Assembly: GCA_944363005.1 (NCBI GenBank)
Contig: CALVTV010000188.1
Span: 1-7,357 of the forward strand
Direction of reading: 5' to 3'
Length of the DNA: 7,357 nucleotides
From: an uncultured Clostridia bacterium
Lineage (GTDB): Bacteria; Bacillota; Clostridia; Christensenellales; Aristaeellaceae
Each line of letters starts with the position of its first letter. The stretch's first letter is position 1. Both the position numbers and the translations under genes were made by a program. Below are positions 1 through 6,676 of this stretch, in pieces. The notes under the pieces were generated by a model, which made no database searches, had not been told where the DNA came from, and was given only the letters and a program-made list of their open reading frames with translations.

Positions 1-73
1 AAATTCCGCAGTTTTTTGTGTTGCAGCGTGGCCTTTGGAAAGGGCGAGGGGAAGGTGGAACGGGAAAATTTGG

Positions 74-103
74 CTTTCATTGTGCGTATATCTGTGATAT
101 AAT
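74..103 (+). promoter_or_regulatory. Extended -10 promoter (distal promoter of the oppA region)
   Basis: TATAAT at 98-103 is a perfect -10 hexamer, preceded by TG at 95-96 in the extended -10 position (TGaTATAAT). The -35 is poor: CTTTCA at 74-79 with an 18-nt spacer matches TTGACA at 3 of 6 positions. An extended -10 promoter can work with a weak -35. Initiation would be expected near 110, which gives either a 355-nt oppA leader or a separate short transcript ending near 322. Direction and housekeeping sigma dependence are inferred from the motif alone. Confidence 0.6.
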
Positions 104-132
104 TAAAACCAGTGCTCAACATTTGGCCCGTC

Positions 133-187
133 GGCCCTACCGTATGCCCTGCGCATTTTGCGCATAACATGGTTGAGGCCGTAGGGG
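133..187 (+). repeat. Inverted-repeat region with nested TGCGCA hairpin
   Basis: CCCTAC (135-140) is complementary to GTAGGG (181-186), and GGCC (133-136) can alternatively pair with GGCC (177-180). Nested inside is TGCGCA-TTT-TGCGCA (150-164), a 6-bp stem with a 3-nt loop. If transcribed from the promoter at 98-103 it would fold near the 5' end of the RNA. It matches no riboswitch consensus I know. It could be a structured leader, or a copy of an intergenic palindromic repeat; a single window cannot separate the two. Confidence 0.45.
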
Positions 188-273
188 AAGGGGCGGTTCC
201 GGGGCGTATTCGGACAAGAATGCATTTTCGGTTGTAAAAAACGAATTTTTCAGGCGTGAGAAGGCCAGTTTTC

Positions 274-322
274 TTTCGCTTCTTTTGTGAAAACACAAAA
301 GGAAGAGCGAAATTGAATTTTT
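274..322 (+). terminator. Long AT-rich hairpin followed by T-rich stretch (attenuator or terminator candidate)
   Basis: TTTTGTG (283-289) pairs with CACAAAA (294-300) around an AAAA loop. TTTCGCT (274-280) pairs with AGCGAAA (306-312), so together they form a stem of about 15 bp with an asymmetric bulge on the 3' side. The stem is followed by TTGAATTTTT (313-322), an imperfect U-tract, which weakens but does not exclude an intrinsic terminator. It could end a short transcript begun near 110, act as an attenuator for oppA, or be a structural element only. Confidence 0.45.
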
Positions 323-334
323 ATAAGAATAATA

Positions 335-363
335 TTGCAATTTTCTGGCTTTTTTGGTATTTT
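335..363 (+). promoter_or_regulatory. Proximal promoter candidate for oppA
   Basis: TTGCAA (335-340) matches the -35 consensus at 4 of 6 positions. TATTTT (358-363) matches the -10 at 4 of 6, with the ideal 17-nt spacer between them. A start near 370 would give a leader of about 95 nt containing the hairpin at 388-426. The surrounding DNA is AT-rich, so chance matches are likelier here than in the genes. A CodY-like sequence (339-353) lies in the spacer and a perfect palindrome (360-375) overlaps the -10. Confidence 0.4.
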
Positions 364-375
364 ATTTAAATAAAA
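360..375. repeat. 16-bp perfect palindrome
   Basis: TTTTATTTAAATAAAA is a perfect inverted repeat centred between 367 and 368, overlapping the proximal -10 candidate and the expected transcription start. Its position suits an operator for a dimeric repressor, but it consists only of A and T, and no regulator is encoded nearby. Confidence 0.4.
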
Positions 376-387
376 GAGAATGCGGAA

Positions 388-426
388 CGCAAAGCCGTAC
401 CGGATTTTCGAAATGACGGCTTTTCG
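388..426 (+). promoter_or_regulatory. Stem-loop just upstream of the oppA ribosome binding site
   Basis: AAAGCCGT (391-398) pairs perfectly with ACGGCTTT (416-423). Outside a C/T mismatch, CG (388-389) pairs with CG (425-426). Inside, ATTT (404-407) pairs with AAAT (411-414) around TCG. The 3' arm runs straight into TTTT (421-424), giving it terminator-like character, but the U-run is short and is followed by CGCAAT. It ends a few bases before the purine-rich ribosome binding region, so it may act as an attenuator, an mRNA-stabilising 5' structure, or a modulator of translation. Confidence 0.5.
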
Positions 427-464
427 CAATAGGGAGGGCCGGAAAGAAAGGATGGGATCACCTC

Positions 465-2372
465 ATGAAACAATGGATTGCGCTGATTCTGGCTCTGGCA
501 CTGATGCTGGTGGGCGTAGCCGCGCTGGCGGAAACAGATAAGCCGAAAGCCGCTGAACAGATCTATTACGATGTGTACAGCGCGGATTGGCCAACGCTCA
601 ACTACATGTACGACTCGGTGAGCGGAAACTCGGCCAACTTTGTGGATACGTTGGTGGAGTACGACAACTACGGTATCCTGCAGCCTTGCTTGGCGGAGAG
701 CTGGGAATGCTCTGAGGATGGCCTGACCTGGACGTTCCATCTGCGCAAAGGCGTTCAGTGGATGACCGCCGACATGGAGGAGTACGGCGCAGAGGTCAAG
801 GCGGACGACTTCGTCTACTCTGCCAGCCGCGTGCTTGACGGCACGCTGGAGCAGGTCTCCAAGACGAGCGACATTCTCTATGTGATCAAGAACGCGGAGG
901 CTTACTTCAACGGCGAGTGTGCGTGGGAAGACGTCGGCGTCAAAGCACTGGATGATTACACGTTGCAGTATACGCTCGAAAAGCCGGTAGCGTACTTCGA
1001 GTCGATGCTCTCGTATGTGTGCTTCATGCCGTGCAACCGCGAATTCGGCGAGATGATGGGCCCGGACTTTGGCACCGGCAATTGCTCCATTCTCTACTGC
1101 GGCGCGTACATCCTCACCGAGTGGGAGCCCAACGCCCGCCGCATCCTCACGCGTAACCCCACCTATTGGGATATCGAGGACATCCATATTGAGGAGATCA
1201 ACGAGACATTCAACTCCGAAGCGGATATGCTCAGCGCGGAGCTGTTCAAGCGTGGCGAGATCATGACGGCCTCGCTGACCGCTTCCGAGGCGCAGACCTG
1301 GCTGGATGATCCCGAACTGTCCCAGATGTTGCGTCCGAGCCGCGCCGCGTTCAACTACTCCTATTGGTATGCGTTCAACTTCTACATTCAGGCGGCGGAC
1401 GGCAGCTACACCTATCCGGAAGAGTATGATCCGGAGAATTACCTGCAGGCCGCACAGAACAAGAATTTCCGCAAGTCGATCTTCCACGGCTTTGATCGTG
1501 TGAATGCGATGATGACGAAGGTGTCCGATGAGGCGTCTGCGCGCAGCCTGCTCATCAACACCATCACCCCTCCGGGCTTCGCCACCGGCGCCGGCGAGTA
1601 CACGCTGACCGGAAGCCTCGAGGCGATCACCAATACCGACTCCTTTAATCCGGATCTCGCGCTGGAATACAAGCAGAAAGCTGTCGAAGAGCTCACCGCG
1701 GCGGGCGTGACGTTCCCGGTTGTGCTCTATATGCCGTACAACACCGGCGACGCCAGCCTGACCCAGCGCGCGCAGGTTGTGGAACAGCAGCTGGAGAAAC
1801 TGCTTGGCAGCGACTATATCGACATTGTGCTCGATGGGTATGCCAATGACGATTATCTGAACTCCACGCGCCGCGCGGGCAACTATTCCTTCATGGAAGT
1901 CTATTGGGGCCCGGACTACGCCGATCCGTATACGTTCACCGATCCGTTCCGCGTGTCTCAGATGTATGCGTATCTGTTCATGGCGGATGGACTGGGCACG
2001 CCGGCGACGGCGGATACGCCCGGCGCCAAGCAGGACCGCCTGGGCGGTTACTGGACGGATCTGGTCTATGACTCAATGGTCGAACCGGCGTCGGATGAGC
2101 AGGATCTGGCCAAGCGCTACGAAATCCTGGCTGAGGCTGAGGCTTGGCTGATTGAGGAAGCTTACGTGATTCCGTTCTGCATGGATGGCGGCGGATACGT
2201 GGCGAGCTATCTCAATACGTTTGAGTCCCAGCATGCGCCGTTCGGTGCGTCGGAGAGCCGCTACAAGTATCAGTGGATCTACGAGACGCCCTTCGGCATG
2301 GACGAATATGAAGTGCTGCTGGCGGAATGGGAAGCCGAGCGCGAGGCGCGCCTGGCGGCCCTGGAAGAGTAA
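465..2372 (+). CDS. oppA: Oligopeptide ABC transporter substrate-binding protein (SBP_bac_5 family)
   Basis: This is the extracytoplasmic peptide-capturing component of the importer encoded downstream, 635 residues long. Residues 1-22 form a signal peptide: M-K-Q-W, a hydrophobic core, then an A-L-A cleavage site before E23. There is no lipobox cysteine; the first cysteines are C75 and C82, well inside the folded domain. Residues about 45-99 carry the family hallmark (TLVEY, LAESWE, SEDGLTWTFHLRKGV), followed by KADDFVYS near 112-119, and family-5 similarity runs to about residue 605. It is longer than typical OppA (about 540 residues). The last 23 residues are a highly charged, predicted helical tail. 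The start is fixed by the signal peptide; the ribosome binding site is mediocre (AAAGGA at 447-452, with AGGGAGG at 431-437 rather far away). Family assignment is firm; the exact substrate (oligo- or dipeptide, or another small solute) cannot be read from sequence. Confidence 0.93.
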   Translation: MKQWIALILALALMLVGVAALAETDKPKAAEQIYYDVYSADWPTLNYMYDSVSGNSANFVDTLVEYDNYGILQPCLAESWECSEDGLTWTFHLRKGVQWMTADMEEYGAEVKADDFVYSASRVLDGTLEQVSKTSDILYVIKNAEAYFNGECAWEDVGVKALDDYTLQYTLEKPVAYFESMLSYVCFMPCNREFGEMMGPDFGTGNCSILYCGAYILTEWEPNARRILTRNPTYWDIEDIHIEEINETFNSEADMLSAELFKRGEIMTASLTASEAQTWLDDPELSQMLRPSRAAFNYSYWYAFNFYIQAADGSYTYPEEYDPENYLQAAQNKNFRKSIFHGFDRVNAMMTKVSDEASARSLLINTITPPGFATGAGEYTLTGSLEAITNTDSFNPDLALEYKQKAVEELTAAGVTFPVVLYMPYNTGDASLTQRAQVVEQQLEKLLGSDYIDIVLDGYANDDYLNSTRRAGNYSFMEVYWGPDYADPYTFTDPFRVSQMYAYLFMADGLGTPATADTPGAKQDRLGGYWTDLVYDSMVEPASDEQDLAKRYEILAEAEAWLIEEAYVIPFCMDGGGYVASYLNTFESQHAPFGASESRYKYQWIYETPFGMDEYEVLLAEWEAEREARLAALEE

Positions 2373-2385
2373 CCGGACGATTTCG

Positions 2386-2418
2386 GGGGGCAGAGCGGGT
2401 CATGCCCGCTTTGCTCCC
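2386..2418 (+). terminator. Intercistronic stem-loop after oppA (partial terminator or mRNA stabiliser)
   Basis: Positions 2386-2399 pair with 2405-2418 in a 14-bp GC-rich stem that includes two G-U pairs, around a 5-nt loop (TCATG). It begins 13 nt after the oppA stop. The following TCTTTCC is only weakly T-rich, so complete termination is unlikely. In binding-protein-dependent transporter operons such hairpins commonly give partial termination or protect the 3' end of the binding-protein mRNA, raising it over the membrane genes. That role is inferred here. Confidence 0.7.
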
Positions 2419-2457
2419 TCTTTCCGATTTGGAATTGGGTGGGCCAATCGACCGGTC

Positions 2458-2495
2458 CATCGACGAACGCTTGCGGGTATAAGCGCTCATCGATG
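2458..2495 (+). promoter_or_regulatory. Second intercistronic stem-loop, before the oppB ribosome binding site
   Basis: Positions 2458-2472 pair with 2481-2495: CATCGA with TCGATG, two mismatches flanking a GA/TC pair, then CGCTT with AAGCG, loop of 8 nt. Thirteen of 15 positions pair. An alternative 5-bp hairpin (GGGCC 2441-2445 with GGTCC 2454-2458) competes for base 2458. No T-run follows, so it is more likely a processing or stabilising structure than a terminator. Confidence 0.5.
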
Positions 2496-2528
2496 CGCCG
2501 GGGGTGCGGTTTTAAAGGAGGAAAAGAC

Positions 2529-3473
2529 TTGCTGAAATACGTCCTGAAGCGCTTGAGCGCGGCCATCGTTTCGATGTTCATCGTCATCACGGTGGTGTTT
2601 TTGCTGATGCGCCTGATGCCTGTGGAAGGATACTTTGGCGGGCGCGCGGACTCGATGACAGAAGAAAACAAGCAGCGAATTCTTGAAAACATGGGTTTGC
2701 TCGATCCCTGGTATGAGCAGCTGCTCAACTTTTACAACGATTTGATTCATCTGGACTTTGGCCGCTCCGTAACGCTTCAACCCAACACGCCGGTGGTCAA
2801 GATCCTCGGCAAAAAGCTTCCGTATTCTGTGGGCTTTGGCCTGGGCGCGATTGCCATTTCGCTGGTGTTGGGCTGTTCGCTGGGTGTGCTCATGGCCAGA
2901 AGACAGCGCGGTTTCTGGGATAAGATCGGCACGGGTTACATCGTGTTCATCAATGCCGTGCCGCCGATTGTCTATTATCTGATGATCCAGATTTCTGTGA
3001 CAGCGGCCACACCGTTGCCCATGCTCTTCAATGAGCGCAAGCCGCTGAGCTTTGTCCTGCCGCTGATCTGCATGGCATTGGGGCCGACGGCCAACTATGC
3101 CATGTGGATTCGCCGCTACATGGTGGATGAACTCAACCGCGATTATATCAAGCTTGCGCGCGCCAAGGGCATGCCCAACAACAAGATCATGGTCCGGCAT
3201 GTCATGCGCAACGCGTTCATCCCGCTGGCGCAGTACCTGCCCAGCACCATCCTGTTCACGATTTCTGGTTCCATTTATGTGGAAGCGCTCTTTTCAATCC
3301 CGGGCATGGGCGGTTTGCTGATCAATGCCATTCAAAAGCAGGATAATCCGCTGGTGCAGGCCGTTGTGCTGATGTATGCCGTGATGGGCGTATTTGGCCT
3401 GTTGCTTGGCGATATCGCCATGGCGATCTGCGATCCGCGAATCAGCCTGAGCAGGAAGGGAGGCAGCCGCTGA
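2529..3473 (+). CDS. oppB: Oligopeptide ABC transporter permease, OppB type
   Basis: One of two membrane subunits forming the peptide channel, 314 residues. I start it at TTG 2529 because AAAGGAGG (2514-2521) lies 7 nt upstream and the protein then begins M-L-K-Y-V-L-K-R-L, the usual OppB N-terminus; the in-frame ATG at 2439 would add 30 atypical residues and place coding sequence over the hairpin. TM1 is about residues 9-30. The segment GLLDPWYEQ...HLDFGRS (56-80) is the conserved extracytoplasmic family motif. Further membrane spans lie near 100-122, 136-158, 173-192, 233-251 and 276-301. The EAA loop that docks on the ATPase runs about 205-232 (YIKLARAKGMP ... RNAFIP). VEALFSIPGMG (251-261) and the terminal DPR (302-304) are also typical. 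The stop overlaps the oppC start by one base. Confidence 0.94.
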   Translation: MLKYVLKRLSAAIVSMFIVITVVFLLMRLMPVEGYFGGRADSMTEENKQRILENMGLLDPWYEQLLNFYNDLIHLDFGRSVTLQPNTPVVKILGKKLPYSVGFGLGAIAISLVLGCSLGVLMARRQRGFWDKIGTGYIVFINAVPPIVYYLMIQISVTAATPLPMLFNERKPLSFVLPLICMALGPTANYAMWIRRYMVDELNRDYIKLARAKGMPNNKIMVRHVMRNAFIPLAQYLPSTILFTISGSIYVEALFSIPGMGGLLINAIQKQDNPLVQAVVLMYAVMGVFGLLLGDIAMAICDPRISLSRKGGSR

Positions 3474-4471
3474 TGGCAAAAAAAGAACGTTGGGAGAATG
3501 TGGTTCCTCCTGTTTTGGAGACCACGCCGGGATATATTCCCGATGCGCTCTTTGAGCGCGCGCCATATGACCCGACGGCGGGGGAGAAGGGCGGCTATTC
3601 CAATTATTCCTATTGGGGATCGACGCTGCGCGCCTTCCGCAAAAACAAGGTGGCCATGTTCTTCTTATGGGTGCTGATTGCTTTGCTGGTGTTTACATTT
3701 GTACAGCCTTTGCTTCCAGGCCAGCGCGATCCGAACCTGATTAACAACGACCCCGAAACCGGCTACATGCTCAAGAATCAGCCGCCCTCCAGCGAGTTCT
3801 GGTTTGGCACCAATGCCATCGGCCAGGACCTGTGGGCGCGCATTTGGAGTGGCACGCGCACTTCGCTGTTCATCGGTGTGGTTGTCGCGTTCTTTGAGGC
3901 GCTGATTGGCATCGTGATGGGCGCGATCTGGGGCTATGTGCGCAAACTCGACCGCCTGTTCACCGAGATTTACAACGTCATTGACAACATCCCCACGACG
4001 ATCATCCGCATGCTCTTTGCCTACATGATGCGTCCTTCGCTGTTCACGGTGACGTTTGTCATGTGCCTGACGGGCTGGTTTTCCATGGCGCGCTTTATCC
4101 GCAACCAGATCGTCATCATTCGCGACCGGGAATACAACCTGGCTTCCCGCTGTCTGGGCACGCCGACGACCAAGATCATTACCAAAAACCTGCTGCCGTA
4201 CATGGTGTCCGTCATCATGCTGCGCATGGCGCTGGCTGTGCCGGGAGCCATCGGCACGGAAGTGTTTTTGACCTATATCGGCCTGGGCCTGCCGGTGACC
4301 ATCCCCTCGCTGGGCAACCTCATCAACGAGGGCAAACAGGTGATGCTCAATGGAACGCTGGTCTATCAGCTGTATTATCCGGCGATCATCATTTCGATCA
4401 TCACCATCGCGTTCTATATGATTGGCAACGCCTTTTCGGACGCGGCTGATCCCAAGAACCATGTCGAGTAA
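3473..4471 (+). CDS. oppC: Oligopeptide ABC transporter permease, OppC type
   Basis: Second channel subunit, 332 residues, partner of OppB. It starts at ATG 3473 within TGATG, sharing one base with the oppB stop; GGGAGG (3458-3463) is 9 nt upstream, so translation is probably coupled. The N-terminus is a soluble tail of about 58 residues ending in FRKNKVAM, followed by TM1 (about 60-82). The OppC hallmark FWFGTNAIGQDLWAR is at 109-123, and helices follow from about 132. The EAA loop for ATPase contact is about 219-242 (REYNLASRCLGTPTTKI ... LLP); its usual A-R-A-x-G core is altered to S-R-C-L-G. YIGLGLP ... SLGNLINEG (268-287) and DAADPK (323-328) match the family's C-terminal motifs. Length is at the upper end of normal, due to the N-terminal tail. 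Confidence 0.94.
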   Translation: MAKKERWENVVPPVLETTPGYIPDALFERAPYDPTAGEKGGYSNYSYWGSTLRAFRKNKVAMFFLWVLIALLVFTFVQPLLPGQRDPNLINNDPETGYMLKNQPPSSEFWFGTNAIGQDLWARIWSGTRTSLFIGVVVAFFEALIGIVMGAIWGYVRKLDRLFTEIYNVIDNIPTTIIRMLFAYMMRPSLFTVTFVMCLTGWFSMARFIRNQIVIIRDREYNLASRCLGTPTTKIITKNLLPYMVSVIMLRMALAVPGAIGTEVFLTYIGLGLPVTIPSLGNLINEGKQVMLNGTLVYQLYYPAIIISIITIAFYMIGNAFSDAADPKNHVE

Positions 4472-4485
4472 GGAGGGCGGATTGT

Positions 4486-5521
4486 ATGGAAAACAATGTT
4501 GTGCTCTCCGTGCGCGATTTGGTTGTGCAGTTTACGCTGCGGGGTCAGGTGCTCACGGCGATTCGCGGGGCTTCGCTTGATCTGTACAAGGGCGAGAGCC
4601 TGGCGATCGTCGGAGAGAGCGGCTCGGGCAAGAGCGTTTTCACCAAGTCGTTCATGGGTATGCTCGACAAGAATGGAAGCATCAAGAGCGGAGAAATCCT
4701 CTACGACGGCATGGATCTGGCGAAATTCAAAACCGAAGCCGACTGGCTCAAAATCCGCGGCCATCGCATCGCCATGGTCTTTCAGGACCCGATGACGGCG
4801 CTCTCGCCGCTGGTGACAGTCGGGCGGCAGATTGCCGAAACGTTGGAGCTGCATCAGGGGTTGCGCGGGCGCGCAGCCAAGGAAAAGGCGATTGAGATTC
4901 TGCGCGACGTGGGCATCACCAATCCGGAGCGGCGTTACAAGCAATACCCGCATGAGTTTTCCGGCGGCATGCGCCAGCGCGTGGTAATTGCGATCGCGGT
5001 GGCCTGCAATCCGGAAATCCTGATTTGCGACGAGCCAACGACCGCGCTGGACGTGACAATTCAGGCGCAAATCCTGGATTTGCTTCGCGACCTGCAAAAG
5101 CGCTATGGCCTGACGGTCATTTATATCACGCACGACCTGGGCGTGGTCGCCAGCGTGTCCGACCGGATTGCGGTCATGTATGCGGGCGACATCGTGGAGA
5201 TCGGCCGCAGCGACGAGATTTTCTATGATCCGCGCCATCCGTATACCTGGGCGCTGCTCTCTTCGCTGCCGCAGCTGGGCGAGCGCGGCGAGGATTTGTT
5301 CGCCATCGCCGGCACGCCGCCGAACTTGTTCCGCCCGATCAAGGGCGATGCCTTTGCGCCGCGCAATCCGTATGCGCTGAAGGTGGATTTCCAGTACAGG
5401 CCGCCGTACTTTGACGTCTCCCCGACGCACAAAGCGCGCACCTGGCTGCTCGATCCGCGCGCGCCGAAGGTTGAACGGCCGAAGAATCTGGATCGTATCC
5501 GCGAGATGGGAGGGTTCATCC

Positions 5522-5529
<8 letters not shown>
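4486..5529 (+). CDS. oppD: Oligopeptide ABC transporter ATPase, OppD type
   Basis: Cytoplasmic ATPase that, with OppF, drives peptide import; 347 residues. AAGGAGGG (4470-4477) overlaps the oppC stop and lies 8 nt before ATG 4486. Nucleotide-binding motifs are complete: Walker A GESGSGKS (43-50), Q-loop Q100 in FQDPMTALSP, signature FSGGMRQR (158-165), Walker B ILICDE (178-183) with catalytic E183, D-loop ALD (187-189) and switch histidine H216 in THDLG. The C-terminal oligopeptide-permease domain is recognisable from HPYTWALLSSLPQL and AGTPPNLF. The cysteines that in many OppD/DppD proteins bind a [4Fe-4S] cluster are missing: GCPFAPRC appears as GDAFAPRN, and the closing segment is RTWLLDPRAPKVE. 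The only cysteines are C174 and C181, both in the ATPase core. The gene overlaps oppF by 8 nt. Confidence 0.95.
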
Positions 5530-6463
<934 letters not shown>

Positions 6464-6467
6464 ATAC

Positions 6468-6510
6468 AACGACGCGACATGGTTCATGCCATGTCGCGTT
6501 GTTTGGTGTT
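6468..6510 (+). terminator. Rho-independent terminator of the opp operon
   Basis: Five bases after the oppF stop, 6468-6482 pairs with 6489-6503 in a 15-bp stem with one G-U pair (core CGCGACATGG with CCATGTCGCG) and a 6-nt loop TTCATG. The stem's 3' end merges into TTGTTTGGTGTTT, a moderately T-rich tail. Stem strength and location make it the operon terminator, with the tail less perfect than usual. Confidence 0.82.
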
Positions 6511-6592
6511 TCTCCAAAAGAGAATTTAGGGTTGCCCGTATCGGGGTGAAGCCGGGCGTTGCAACAGTCCGGCGAGTCCGGAGCGCATTCAA
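6504..6592. other. Spacer between the two terminators
   Basis: No gene is seen in this short gap between convergent units. It contains GCCCG (6534-6538) complementary to CGGGC (6553-6557), a competing small hairpin CCCG-TAT-CGGG (6535-6545), and a tandem pair AGTCCGG (6566-6572 and 6575-6581). These may be incidental. Confidence 0.5.
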
Positions 6593-6645
6593 AAAAGCCG
6601 TCCCCATCGCAGGCTGTCATGCTGCTTGCGATGGGGGCGGCTTTT
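6591..6645 (-). terminator. Rho-independent terminator of nadE (probably bidirectional)
   Basis: Positions 6593-6614 pair with 6624-6645 in a stem of about 22 bp (two G-U pairs) around a 9-nt loop; the core is GCCGTCCCCATCGCA against TGCGATGGGGGCGGC. AAAAAA at 6591-6596 reads as a T-run after the stem on the - strand, 31 nt past the nadE stop. TTTT at 6642-6645 gives a shorter tail on the + strand, so it can also back up termination from oppF. Confidence 0.88.
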
Positions 6646-6676
6646 GCTCTGTGGGTGGCAGTCAGAGAAAACTGTA

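Larger units (their letters stand above)
1..464. other. Gene-free leader region upstream of oppA
   Basis: No reading frame here looks like a real protein on either strand. The only sizeable frame (137-340, - strand, 67 codons) has no ribosome binding site and no recognisable family, and it runs through obvious inverted repeats. The region changes in composition: 1-215 is mixed to GC-rich, while about 215-380 is strikingly AT-rich compared with the GC-rich genes that follow. It contains two promoter candidates, three stem-loops and a palindrome, listed separately. The upstream gene lies outside the window; the run of T at 12-17 could be the tail of its terminator, but the stem would lie before base 1. 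Confidence 0.75.

Noticed and set aside
51..68. AAGGTGGAACGGGAAAA resembles the T-box motif AGGGTGGNACCGCG
   Set aside because: The match breaks after GGAAC, no terminator/antiterminator arms or specifier stem surround it, and a good promoter lies just downstream, so it would not be in the oppA transcript.
137..340. 67-codon frame on the - strand in the leader
   Set aside because: It runs through the inverted repeat and the AT-rich hairpin, has no good ribosome binding site and no similarity I recognise.
366..1487. 373-codon open frame on the - strand opposite the leader and oppA
   Set aside because: It lies almost wholly antisense to oppA, shows no domain or ribosome binding site, and is rich in R, H, V and Q as expected for a shadow of a GC-rich gene.
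5411..5521. Longer oppF start at ATG 5411
   Set aside because: The extra 37 residues are oppD sequence read in another frame, arginine-rich and unlike OppF; ATG 5522 has a good ribosome binding site and gives the usual N-terminus.
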